Below, piece after piece: positions 1 through 6,858 of a stretch of DNA of 10,457 nt. The notes beneath the pieces are model-generated. The model saw nothing but the letters and a program-made list of their open reading frames with translations, did not search any database and was not told the origin of the DNA. The stretch is from an uncultured Aliterella sp. (lineage in GTDB: Bacteria > Cyanobacteriota > Cyanobacteriia > Cyanobacteriales > Chroococcidiopsidaceae), in NCBI GenBank assembly GCA_905479905.1, contig CAJQOK010000555.1:1-10457 (forward strand), written 5' to 3'. Position 1 is the stretch's first letter; the number at the start of each line of letters is the position of its first letter. Made by a program: the position numbers and the translations under genes.

Positions 1-1
1 A

Positions 2-991
2 CAAGTGCAAGCTGAGGAGGTTAAGTATGACCCCACCAGCGTCGAAAAAGTTATCGAAGAAAATCGTCAAGAATTAGCAACATCAATTCCTGTAGAAGGA
101 CGCGCGGCTCAAATGAATGATGTCGCAGTAGTAGATTTTAAGGGTATTTTGGTCAACGACGACCCCCAAGCCGAAGTAGAGGAAATTCCTGGAGGGGAAG
201 GGACAGACTTTCAAGTAGAACTACACGAAGGTAGGTTTATTGAAGGTTTCGTTGATGGAATTGTGGGGATGAATATTGGCGAAACTAAAGAAGTTGATGC
301 TAAATTTCCTTCTGAGTACCCACAGCCAGAGTTTGCTGACCGCAAAGCCAAGTTTACAATAACTTTGAAGGAACTAAAAGAAAAAGAACTTCCAGAAGTT
401 AATGACGAGTTTGCTCAAGAAGTGAGCGAATTTGAGACTTTAGAAGAATTAAGAGTGTCCCTAGAAAAAAGGTTCACTGACGAAGCTGACAACAAAACTA
501 AAGCTAACCAGCAACAGGCTTTAACGCAGGAATTGGTAAAAAATGTAGAGGTCGATTTACCGGAAACATTAATTAACCAAGAAATAGATACAATGATTAC
601 CCAGACTGCCATGCAGTTAAGCAGACAGGGAATTGATGTTAAGAAACTATTTACCCAAGATACTATACCTCAATTAAGAGAGCGATCGCGCCCCGAAGCT
701 ATTGAGAGTATCAAACGTACTTTGGCATTGCAAGAAGTAGCAAAACGCGAATCGATTGAAGTAGAAAGCGCGGCGATTGAAACGCGGTTTACTGAAGTGA
801 TAGCACAGTACGCTGATAAAGATGTAGACCAAGAAAGATTGCGCGAAGTTATCGCTGATGAATTGCTCACTGAGAAAATTCTTGATTGGCTGCAAGCAAA
901 CGCCAGTATTGAACTTGTCGCCGAAGGCAGTTTAAACAAGCCAGAAGCAGAAATCGAAGACGATACCGCCGAAGAAACTAGCGCCGAATAA
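2..991 (+). CDS. tig: Trigger factor, 3' part (5' end outside window)
   Basis: Ribosome-associated chaperone and peptidyl-prolyl isomerase that meets nascent chains in the cytoplasm. The frame is open to the left edge; about 329 residues are visible, against roughly 430-480 for the family. The N-terminal ribosome-binding domain with its FRK signature is therefore missing only because the window begins here. The GTG at position 5 is an internal valine codon, not a start. Counting from that codon, residues about 31-125 form the FKBP-type isomerase domain (VVDFKG at 42-47; GRFIEGFVDGIVGMNIGET at 76-94). Residues about 126-300 form the helical, SurA-like C-terminal chaperone domain, followed by an acidic tail rich in Glu and Asp. 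The stop is TAA at 989-991, and a strong hairpin follows 7 nt later. The order tig-clpP-clpX is conserved in many bacteria and supports the call. Confidence 0.95.
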   Translation, partial: QVQAEEVKYDPTSVEKVIEENRQELATSIPVEGRAAQMNDVAVVDFKGILVNDDPQAEVEEIPGGEGTDFQVELHEGRFIEGFVDGIVGMNIGETKEVDAKFPSEYPQPEFADRKAKFTITLKELKEKELPEVNDEFAQEVSEFETLEELRVSLEKRFTDEADNKTKANQQQALTQELVKNVEVDLPETLINQEIDTMITQTAMQLSRQGIDVKKLFTQDTIPQLRERSRPEAIESIKRTLALQEVAKRESIEVESAAIETRFTEVIAQYADKDVDQERLREVIADELLTEKILDWLQANASIELVAEGSLNKPEAEIEDDTAEETSAE

Positions 992-998
992 ATACTAA

Positions 999-1026
999 AG
1001 AAGTCACCCTAATTAGGGTGACTTCT
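999..1026 (+). terminator. Perfect 28-nt palindrome after tig
   Basis: The arms AGAAGTCACCCTAA and TTAGGGTGACTTCT are exact reverse complements centred between 1012 and 1013. In RNA they give a stem of about 12 bp with a tiny AATT-type loop. It begins 7 nt after the tig stop, where a terminator is expected. The 3' flank (CCATCTC) has no U-tract, so it may act as an RNA 3'-end stabiliser or an attenuator before clpP rather than a classical intrinsic terminator. Confidence 0.65.
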
Positions 1027-1037
1027 CCATCTCTAAA

Positions 1038-1100
1038 TAGATAAGCCATAATAGTTTACAGATAGGTTATCTAGAGTTGAAGCCTACTATGTCATAGCAG
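1038..1100 (+). promoter_or_regulatory. Two dyads upstream of clpP
   Basis: The 109 nt between the tig hairpin and clpP hold two inverted repeats. The first is TAGATAA (1038-1044) with TTATCTA (1067-1073). The second is a near-palindrome at 1084-1100, CTaCTATGtCATAGcAG, in which seven of eight pairs match. Such dyads are typical of operator or RNA-fold sites. I could not place a convincing -35/-10 pair here, so the promoter is inferred only from position, between a hairpin and a new operon. Confidence 0.3.
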
Positions 1101-1135
1101 CACTGTGTCGGTTCTATTTTTTAAGTTTGTGATTT

Positions 1136-1813
1136 ATGTTTGAATCAAAATCTATGTATTCTCCCATTAGCAGCGCCAACTATCTAGAGATTAATAACAT
1201 CGTTCCTACCGTTGTAGAACAGTCGGGAATGGGGGAACGGGCTTTTGATATTTACTCCCGACTGTTAAGAGAGCGGATTGTATTTTTGGGTACACAAGTA
1301 GATGATGCTGTAGCCGACTCAATTGTGGCTCAGTTATTATTTTTAGATGCTGAAGACCCAGAAAAAGATATTCAGTTATATATCAATTCTCCTGGTGGCT
1401 CGGTAACTGCTGGCATGGCAATTTACGATACAATCCAGCAAATTCGCCCAGATGTTGCTACTATTTGTTTTGGATTGGCTGCAAGTATGGGAGCATTTTT
1501 ACTAACTGCTGGCTCGAAGGGTAAAAGAATGTCATTGCCTAGCGCCCGAATTATGATTCACCAACCATTGGGAGGCGCTCAAGGTCAAGCTGTGGATATC
1601 GAAATTCAAGCTAAAGAAATTCTTTATCACAAAAGTAGACTAAACGAGTTACTAGCTCATCACACTGGTAAGCCCTTAGAAAGAATTGAAGCTGATACAG
1701 AGCGAGACTTTTTTATGTCCGCCGAAGAAGCAAAAAACTATGGCTTAATCGACAGCGTGATTTCTCGGCAAAATATCCCCCACGTCGGCGCTACAGTTAC
1801 TTCAGTTAACTAA
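1136..1813 (+). CDS. clpP: ATP-dependent Clp protease proteolytic subunit (ClpP, clpX-linked paralogue)
   Basis: Cytoplasmic serine peptidase that forms a barrel-shaped tetradecamer and degrades proteins delivered by ClpX. The 225-residue product carries the full catalytic triad: Ser117 in GLAASMGAF, His142 in MIHQPLGG and Asp191 in TERDFFMS. The spacings of 25 and 49 residues equal those in E. coli Clp[17 protein letters not shown] (84-99) is the conserved strand and oxyanion region. About 20 residues precede the usual core ([12 protein letters not shown] at 33-44); they could be a propeptide or a flexible N-terminal loop. ATG at 1136 is used here and ATG at 1154 (Met7) is an alternative; neither has a clear Shine-Dalgarno sequence. 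Cyanobacteria usually encode several ClpP/ClpR paralogues, and the copy next to clpX is the one called ClpP2 in Synechococcus elongatus. Active-site residues show that this is ClpP, not inactive ClpR. The gap to clpX is 12 nt, so the two are surely an operon. Confidence 0.97.
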   Translation: MFESKSMYSPISSANYLEINNIVPTVVEQSGMGERAFDIYSRLLRERIVFLGTQVDDAVADSIVAQLLFLDAEDPEKDIQLYINSPGGSVTAGMAIYDTIQQIRPDVATICFGLAASMGAFLLTAGSKGKRMSLPSARIMIHQPLGGAQGQAVDIEIQAKEILYHKSRLNELLAHHTGKPLERIEADTERDFFMSAEEAKNYGLIDSVISRQNIPHVGATVTSVN

Positions 1814-1825
1814 TTTGAGGCTTTT

Positions 1826-3169
1826 ATGGTAAAGTACGACTCCCATCTTAAATGTTCATTTTGCGGCAAGTCTCAAGAACAGGTACGCAAGTTGATTGCC
1901 GGGCCGGGAGTCTACATTTGCGATGAATGCGTTGATTTGTGCAATGAAATTCTTGATGAAGAATTAATCGAACACAACACAAGTAGCGCCGCCACCGCTC
2001 CGGCATCTCGTCCTGAACCTCCCCAAAAGCGCCGCCCTCGTTCGGCAAGTATATCTTTTAGCCAAATACCCAAGCCAAGAGAGATTAAAAATCACTTGGA
2101 CGAACACGTAATTGGTCAAGAGGAAGCTAAAAAAGTCTTATCAGTAGAAGTATACAACCATTACAAGCGCCTGAGCATACTACAAAATAAAACCAATAGT
2201 AAAGGCTCGGAAGAGGTAGTAGAACTGCAAAAATCAAATATTTTGTTAGTTGGGCCTACAGGTTGCGGTAAAACTTTGTTGGCTCAAACTTTAGCAAAAA
2301 TATTAGACGTACCTTTTGCGGTAGCCGATGCCACAACCCTAACAGAAGCGGGGTATGTGGGAGAAGATGTGGAAAATATCTTGCTGCGCTTACTTCAAGT
2401 TGCGGATTTGGATGTAGAAGAAGCGCAACGAGGAATTATTTACATTGATGAAATCGATAAAATTGCCCGGAAAAGTGAAAATCCTTCTATTACCCGCGAT
2501 GTGTCTGGGGAAGGAGTACAGCAAGCTTTATTGAAGATGTTGGAAGGTACGATCGCTAATGTACCACCCCAAGGAGGGCGCAAGCATCCTTATCAAGACT
2601 GCATTCAAATTGACACTAGCAATATTTTGTTTATTTGTGGCGGTGCTTTTGTTGGTTTAGATAAAGTTGTCGAACAGCGCATTGGTAAAAAATCAATGGG
2701 CTTTATTCAACCAGGGGAAGGGCAATCGAAAGAAAAACGCGCGGCGGACGTACTGAAGAACCTAGAACCAGGGGATTTGGTTAAGTTTGGCATGATTCCC
2801 GAATTTATCGGGCGCATACCCGTAGCGGCAGTAGTAGAGCCATTAGATGAAGATACTTTAGTGGCAATTTTGACTCAGCCGCGCAGTGCTTTAGTTAAGC
2901 AGTATCAAAAGCTGCTGAACATGGACAATGTGCAGCTAGAATTTAAACCGGATGCTTTAAAAGCGATCGCTATTGAAGCTTACCGCAGAAAAACTGGTGC
3001 TAGAGCCTTACGCGCCATTGTCGAAGAATTGATGCTAGAAGTAATGTACGAATTGCCCTCAAGAAAAGATGTTACTTGCTGTACGATTACACGAGAGATG
3101 GTAGAAAAACGCTCTACTGCGGAATTGCTCGTACATCCATCTTCCTTACCCAAGCCAGAATCTGCTTAA
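1826..3169 (+). CDS. clpX: ATP-dependent Clp protease ATP-binding subunit ClpX
   Basis: AAA+ hexameric unfoldase that recognises tagged proteins, unfolds them and threads them into ClpP. The 447-residue product is complete. The N-terminal zinc-binding domain has Cys10, Cys13, Cys32 and Cys35 (CX2C-X18-CX2C), followed by a Pro/Ser/Ala-rich linker at about 51-80. Next come Walker A GPTGCGKT (143-150), the pore-1 loop GYVGED (176-181), Walker [10 protein letters not shown] (204-212), the EFIGR arginine-finger region (326-330) and sensor 2 GARALR (391-396). The ClpP-docking loop reads MGF (291-293) where E. coli has IGF. A GAGG Shine-Dalgarno at 1817-1820 sits 5 nt before the ATG. The gene lies 12 nt after clpP and 3 nt before a hydrolase gene, which suggests one transcript. 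Confidence 0.98.
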   Translation: MVKYDSHLKCSFCGKSQEQVRKLIAGPGVYICDECVDLCNEILDEELIEHNTSSAATAPASRPEPPQKRRPRSASISFSQIPKPREIKNHLDEHVIGQEEAKKVLSVEVYNHYKRLSILQNKTNSKGSEEVVELQKSNILLVGPTGCGKTLLAQTLAKILDVPFAVADATTLTEAGYVGEDVENILLRLLQVADLDVEEAQRGIIYIDEIDKIARKSENPSITRDVSGEGVQQALLKMLEGTIANVPPQGGRKHPYQDCIQIDTSNILFICGGAFVGLDKVVEQRIGKKSMGFIQPGEGQSKEKRAADVLKNLEPGDLVKFGMIPEFIGRIPVAAVVEPLDEDTLVAILTQPRSALVKQYQKLLNMDNVQLEFKPDALKAIAIEAYRRKTGARALRAIVEELMLEVMYELPSRKDVTCCTITREMVEKRSTAELLVHPSSLPKPESA

Positions 3170-3172
3170 ATC

Positions 3173-4066
3173 ATGCCTTACATTTGCGTTCGTGGTGTTG
3201 ACCATTATTATGAATGGGTCAAAGCCGAAGAAGACATCAAAGTTAAGCCAGTAATGGTGTTTATTCATGGTTGGGCTGGCTCGGCTCGTTATTGGGAAAG
3301 TACAGCTATTGCTCTGAGTAAAGACTTTGACTGTCTGCTGTACGATATGCGGGGCTTTGGGCGCTCGAATGGTAAAGTACCTGTGCTGGCGGCAACAGAG
3401 GCATTAGGGGAATTGCCAGCGCCCGTAGCTGAGACTATCGAGGAGTTAAGCTACGAGCTTGATGAGTATGCGCGAGATTTGGCAGCTTTGTTAGATGGAT
3501 TAGAGCTAAAAAAAGTTTATCTCAACGCTCATTCGACGGGTGCATCGGTGGCGACAATATTTCTCAATCTATATCCAGAGCGGGTAGAAAAAGCTATCTT
3601 GACTTGTAGCGGTGTTTTTGAGTACGACGAAAAAGCCTTTGCTGCTTTTCATAAGTTTGGCGGTTATGTAGTCAAATTTCGCCCTAAGTGGTTGGCAAAG
3701 ATTCCCTTTGTTGATCGGATGTTTATGGCGCGATTTTTGAAACGTTCAATTCCAAAGAGCGATCGCCAAGCGTTTTTAGATGACTTTTTAATGGCAGATT
3801 ACGCCGCCGCAATTGGTACAATGGTTACGGCGGTAAGTGAAAATGCTGCCAAATTTATGCCGCAGGAATTTACAAATTTAACGGTATCCACACTTTTAGT
3901 TGCTGGGGAATACGACCAAATTATTCCGCCTGCTATGGGTCGTCAAGCTGCATCTTTGAGCGATAAAGTAGAATTTGTTTTGATGCCCAATACGGCTCAT
4001 TTCCCGATGCTAGAAGATCCGATTACTTATTTAAAGTCGGTACGGCAATTTTTACAAGTAGCTTAG
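3173..4066 (+). CDS. Alpha/beta hydrolase, substrate unknown
   Basis: A 297-residue soluble alpha/beta-hydrolase-fold protein with no signal peptide or membrane segment. The visible catalytic set is the oxyanion HGWAG (32-36), nucleophile Ser121 in NAHSTGAS (118-125; small-X-Ser-X-Gly elbow with Ala at the first position), acid Asp248 in GEYDQI (245-250) and His276 in NTAHFP (273-278). LLYDMRGFGRS (55-65) is the typical strand and loop after the oxyanion. Residues about 150-225 form the variable cap that would set substrate choice. The fold covers esterases, haloalkane dehalogenases, epoxide hydrolases and C-C hydrolases; nothing here decides between them. The ATG follows the clpX TAA by 3 nt with no separate Shine-Dalgarno, so translation is probably coupled to clpX. 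The gene ends before a hairpin shared with the convergent SOD gene. Confidence 0.9.
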   Translation: MPYICVRGVDHYYEWVKAEEDIKVKPVMVFIHGWAGSARYWESTAIALSKDFDCLLYDMRGFGRSNGKVPVLAATEALGELPAPVAETIEELSYELDEYARDLAALLDGLELKKVYLNAHSTGASVATIFLNLYPERVEKAILTCSGVFEYDEKAFAAFHKFGGYVVKFRPKWLAKIPFVDRMFMARFLKRSIPKSDRQAFLDDFLMADYAAAIGTMVTAVSENAAKFMPQEFTNLTVSTLLVAGEYDQIIPPAMGRQAASLSDKVEFVLMPNTAHFPMLEDPITYLKSVRQFLQVA

Positions 4067-4071
4067 ATTAA

Positions 4072-4107
4072 TCTGCAAGGCGATCGCCTAAATATCAGCC
4101 TTGCAGA
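4072..4107. terminator. Hairpin between convergent genes, with a HIP1 site inside
   Basis: The arms TCTGCAAGGC (4072-4081) and GCCTTGCAGA (4098-4107) are exact reverse complements separated by 16 nt. The element fills the 49-nt gap between the stops of the hydrolase (4066) and the SOD (4116), so it can serve both strands. A HIP1 octamer (4080-4087) overlaps the left arm and loop. AT-rich but not T-only flanks follow on both sides, so termination strength is uncertain. Confidence 0.6.
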
Positions 4108-4115
4108 ATTTACAA

Positions 4116-4850
4116 TTAAACTTTGCTTGCTCGTGCTAAACGATTATTGACTTCATCCCAATTAATTACATTCCACCAAGCTGTCAAATAGTCAGCGCGA
4201 CGGTATTGGTACTTAAGATAATAAGCGTGTTCCCAAACATCATTACCCATAATTGGATAGTTACCATCCATTAGTGGGCTATCTTGGTTGGGTGTAGTAG
4301 TAATTTTTAGTTTGCCATCAGCACTTACTAGCCACACCCAGCCACTACCAAAACGTTTAGTTCCAGCTTCGTTAAACTGCTTTTTGAAGGTGGCAAAATC
4401 GTTGAAGTTTGCCTTAATCGCCGAGGCGATCGCTCCCGTTGGCTCTCCGCCGCCGTTAGGTTTCATGATCTTCCAAAACATACTATGGTTAACATGACCG
4501 CCGCCATTGTTGCGGACGGTAGTGCGAATAGCCTCTGGTACGCTTTGGAGATTAGCTAACAACTGTTCTACAGTTTGGGATTTTAGGTTGGGGTATTTTT
4601 CTAAAGCAGCATTCAAGTTTTTGACATAGGTTGCATGATGGTTATCGTGATGAAACCGCATGGTTTGAGCATCAATGTGTGGCTCTAAAGCCTTGTAGTC
4701 ATAGGGTAGAGGTGGTAAAGAAATATTACCTTTAGGAGCCGATTGAGCTAGCGCTACATCTATTAATTCCGATGAGCGCCAAGAATTTAGGGCGACAATT
4801 CCCCCCGTTGCTCCAAGTAGAAATAATACTTTGCGTCGATTTAAGGTCAT
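4116..4850 (-). CDS. sodA: Mn-type superoxide dismutase with Tat-like export signal
   Basis: Converts superoxide to hydrogen peroxide and oxygen. From ATG 4850-4848 the product is 244 residues. The metal ligands are His67 (RFHHDNHH), His122 (VNHSMFW), Asp204 and His208 ([19 protein letters not shown]). [11 protein letters not shown] and Gln189 in NQDSPLMDG are typical of Mn enzymes rather than Fe enzymes. The first 35 residues look like a signal: [10 protein letters not shown] (4-13) fits the twin-arginine pattern RRx followed by two hydrophobic residues, then comes a short Gly/Ala-rich hydrophobic stretch and a possible ALA/Q cleavage at 35/36. The mature size of about 209 residues fits the family. 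In-frame starts exist upstream (ATG 4910, TTG 4922) but would bury the signal behind 20-24 unrelated residues, so I chose 4850; no start has a clear Shine-Dalgarno. Membrane-targeted MnSODs are known in Anabaena. An uncleaved anchor is the main alternative to lumen or periplasm export. Confidence 0.92.
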   Translation of the reverse strand: MTLNRRKVLFLLGATGGIVALNSWRSSELIDVALAQSAPKGNISLPPLPYDYKALEPHIDAQTMRFHHDNHHATYVKNLNAALEKYPNLKSQTVEQLLANLQSVPEAIRTTVRNNGGGHVNHSMFWKIMKPNGGGEPTGAIASAIKANFNDFATFKKQFNEAGTKRFGSGWVWLVSADGKLKITTTPNQDSPLMDGNYPIMGNDVWEHAYYLKYQYRRADYLTAWWNVINWDEVNNRLARASKV

Positions 4851-5073
4851 ATTTGTAGGAAAAAGTGTGATCGCTTTTGACAATAGCAGAGGAACTGCCA
4901 CAGTCTCCATGCTACGCCACAAATTAGTTGAAAATATACATTTTTTCCGATAAATTGGGTTCTAACTTTCTGTACTCTGGCGTAGTGCGATCGCAAAAAT
5001 CTAATCTTTTGATCTAATAACTGTTAGTTTGCGGTTTTGACTGGGAATACTATCAGCAAGAATTTATAGCGCG
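4851..5073. promoter_or_regulatory. Divergent intergenic region between sodA and cheR
   Basis: The 223 nt between the two chosen starts must hold outward promoters for both genes. For sodA the best -10-like element is TATATT on the minus strand (4938-4933), without a good -35. For cheR, TACTAT (5048-5053) could be a -10, with a weak TTAGTT (5024-5029) 18 nt upstream. A HIP1 site lies at 4987-4994. The heptamer ATCTAAT occurs twice at 13-nt spacing (4999-5005 and 5012-5018). No known operator was recognised. Confidence 0.35.
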
Positions 5074-6594
5074 ATGTATTCCATGAATAATGTACTATTG
5101 CAAAACTTAATTGAATTGATTGCTAGACATACAGGCTTGAACATCCGCGAACAGGATAAACAAGCTCTAGTAAACAAAGTATTTGCTCGAATGCAAGCGC
5201 TCAAGCTCAATACTCCAGAGCAATACTATCAACTATTAGATTCAAATACTAAGCATAGCTCGATAGAAACCCCGTGCGATCGCGAATGGAAAGCGCTAAC
5301 TATTTTGATAACTACTGGAGAAAGTTACTTTTTTCGAGATAAAGGACAAATAGCTTTACTCAAAAATCGTTTATTACCAGAAATAATCGCTCAAAAAAAG
5401 CAATTACTTTCTCAGCCAAATGTCTCAAAGCCATCGCTACGAATTTGGAGCGCAGGTTGTTCCACAGGGGAGGAGGTTTATTCTATAGCTGTTGTTATTA
5501 AAGAATTAATTCCCGACTTACACAATTGGCATATTTTAATTTTAGGCACAGATATCAACTTAGAATCTATAGCCAAAGCTCAACAAGGAGTTTACGATTC
5601 TTGGTCTTTTCGCATGGTGGAACCAGAACTTATTAAACGTTACTTTAAAACCCATCAGCAAAGTTGGGAAGTTATAGAGTCAATTCGCTCTATGGTAAAA
5701 TTTCGAGCGAGTAATTTAATTAAAGATAATTTTCCCCAACCCTTTGTCGATCTTCATAGTATGGATATTATTATTTGTCGTAATGTTTTTATTTATTTTG
5801 ATTTTAAGGCAATTGCAACGACCTTAGACAAATTTTATCATACCCTTAATTCTAGGGGTTATTTAATTACTGGACACGCCGAACTGCACGGTCAAAATAC
5901 GGGTAGGTTGCAAACAAAAGTTTTTCCCGAATCTTTAGTTTATCAACGGGAAGATTTGCCTATAGAAAAAACTATAGCTACTGAAAAATTACTAACTCGT
6001 GCAATTAATATAAATCAAGAACAAGGTACTTTAGTTAAGCTGCAAAAATTACTCCCAAAACGAGAAATATTAAATTCTCAACCCCCAAGCAATGTTAAAT
6101 TACCAGCCAATATAACTAAAGCAGAAATACTATTTCATCAGGGAGATTACACCGTCGCCATACAAGAAGCAGAGCAATTAATTAAGCAGCAACCGCTTCA
6201 TTTTAATGCCTGTTATCTTCTTGCTCAAGCTTGGGCAAATTTAGGGAAAGCTGAACAAGCGACTTTTTATTGTGAACAAGCAATAGAAATAGATTCTTTA
6301 TCTACATTACCTTACTATTTGTTAGCGCATATTGCTGAAGAAAAAGGCGATATAAGTTTGGCTAAAAAGCTATTTAAAAAAATTATCTACCTTGCGCCTA
6401 CCTCGATTAATGCCTACTTAGAACTTGGAGATATTTATCAACAGGAAGGCGACAAGAGCAAAGCAAAAAAAATGAGAACTACGGCTTGGGGGTTACTTAA
6501 AGAGTTACCCGCACATTTTCTGGTAGAGCCAAGTAAAAATACTGTAAGTGAATTAACAGTACAAGTTAATAAATTGCTACAAAATTATCTTTAG
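5074..6594 (+). CDS. cheR: CheR-type receptor methyltransferase with C-terminal TPR repeats
   Basis: S-adenosylmethionine-dependent methyltransferase expected to methylate glutamates on chemoreceptors for adaptation. Residues 1-75 match the helical CheR N-domain. ESYFFRD (83-89) corresponds to the conserved FFR box. RIWSAGCSTGEEVYSIA (123-139) is the SAM-binding loop, Asp160 in GTDINLES is the probable ribose contact, and DIIICRNVFIYF (231-242) is the conserved catalytic-domain motif. A linker of about 55 residues leads to four TPR-like units (about 344-475), for example FHQGDYTVAIQEAEQLI. At 506 residues it is far longer than E. coli CheR (about 286). TPR-tailed CheRs are known; the repeats usually bind partner proteins or receptor tails. 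ATG 5074 is used, with ATG 5083 (Met4) as an alternative and no clear Shine-Dalgarno. No neighbouring cheB is visible. The gene is intact and in step with the taxis genes downstream. Confidence 0.93.
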   Translation: MYSMNNVLLQNLIELIARHTGLNIREQDKQALVNKVFARMQALKLNTPEQYYQLLDSNTKHSSIETPCDREWKALTILITTGESYFFRDKGQIALLKNRLLPEIIAQKKQLLSQPNVSKPSLRIWSAGCSTGEEVYSIAVVIKELIPDLHNWHILILGTDINLESIAKAQQGVYDSWSFRMVEPELIKRYFKTHQQSWEVIESIRSMVKFRASNLIKDNFPQPFVDLHSMDIIICRNVFIYFDFKAIATTLDKFYHTLNSRGYLITGHAELHGQNTGRLQTKVFPESLVYQREDLPIEKTIATEKLLTRAININQEQGTLVKLQKLLPKREILNSQPPSNVKLPANITKAEILFHQGDYTVAIQEAEQLIKQQPLHFNACYLLAQAWANLGKAEQATFYCEQAIEIDSLSTLPYYLLAHIAEEKGDISLAKKLFKKIIYLAPTSINAYLELGDIYQQEGDKSKAKKMRTTAWGLLKELPAHFLVEPSKNTVSELTVQVNKLLQNYL

Positions 6595-6858
6595 ATAAAT
6601 ATTAGGCATTGTATTATAACTTGCTCCCTCACCTTAGCAAGCAATTAAAATACTTCGCTAAGATTTTAATGAATAGTCCTTGATTAGAAGCATAAAACCT
6701 TCGGTAATAATACGGATAAAAAATTAGATGTTTCTAAATTTCAGTAGCTTTACATATAGACTTACAAACTCGTTTCAATATATTAATAAACTTAGTGCAA
6801 AGAATTGGAAAAAACAATTACAAGAAAAATTTAACTAAATGAACTATTGCCAAGGATT
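6595..6858 (+). other. AT-rich gap between cheR and the PatA-like gene
   Basis: This 264-nt stretch has no convincing protein gene. It starts with a terminator-like hairpin (6633-6671) and then becomes very A/T-rich. TTGATT (6680-6685) and TAATAA (6705-6710) are spaced 19 nt apart and could be a weak promoter for the PatA-like gene, but this is a guess. A 7-codon reading frame (6839-6862) ends by overlapping the PatA-like start. Confidence 0.4.
6633..6671 (+). terminator. Possible terminator after cheR
   Basis: CTTAGCAAG (6633-6641) can pair with CTTcGCTAAG (6653-6662), giving nine base pairs with one bulged C and an 11-nt A/T-rich loop. ATTTTAATG follows. It lies 38 nt after the cheR stop. 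The stem is modest and the T-run broken, so it may allow read-through into the downstream taxis genes. Confidence 0.35.

Noticed and set aside
415..939. Several minus-strand frames opposite tig
   Set aside because: They overlap a well-supported trigger factor frame, have skewed Ser-rich composition and no ribosome sites or domains.
4288..4497. Plus-strand frame of 69 codons opposite sodA
   Set aside because: It lies antisense to conserved SOD active-site sequence; no domain or ribosome site supports it.
4851..4922. N-terminal extension of the SOD from TTG 4922 or ATG 4910
   Set aside because: It would put 20-24 residues with no family match in front of a good twin-arginine-like signal; the ATG at 4850 gives a coherent signal plus mature enzyme.
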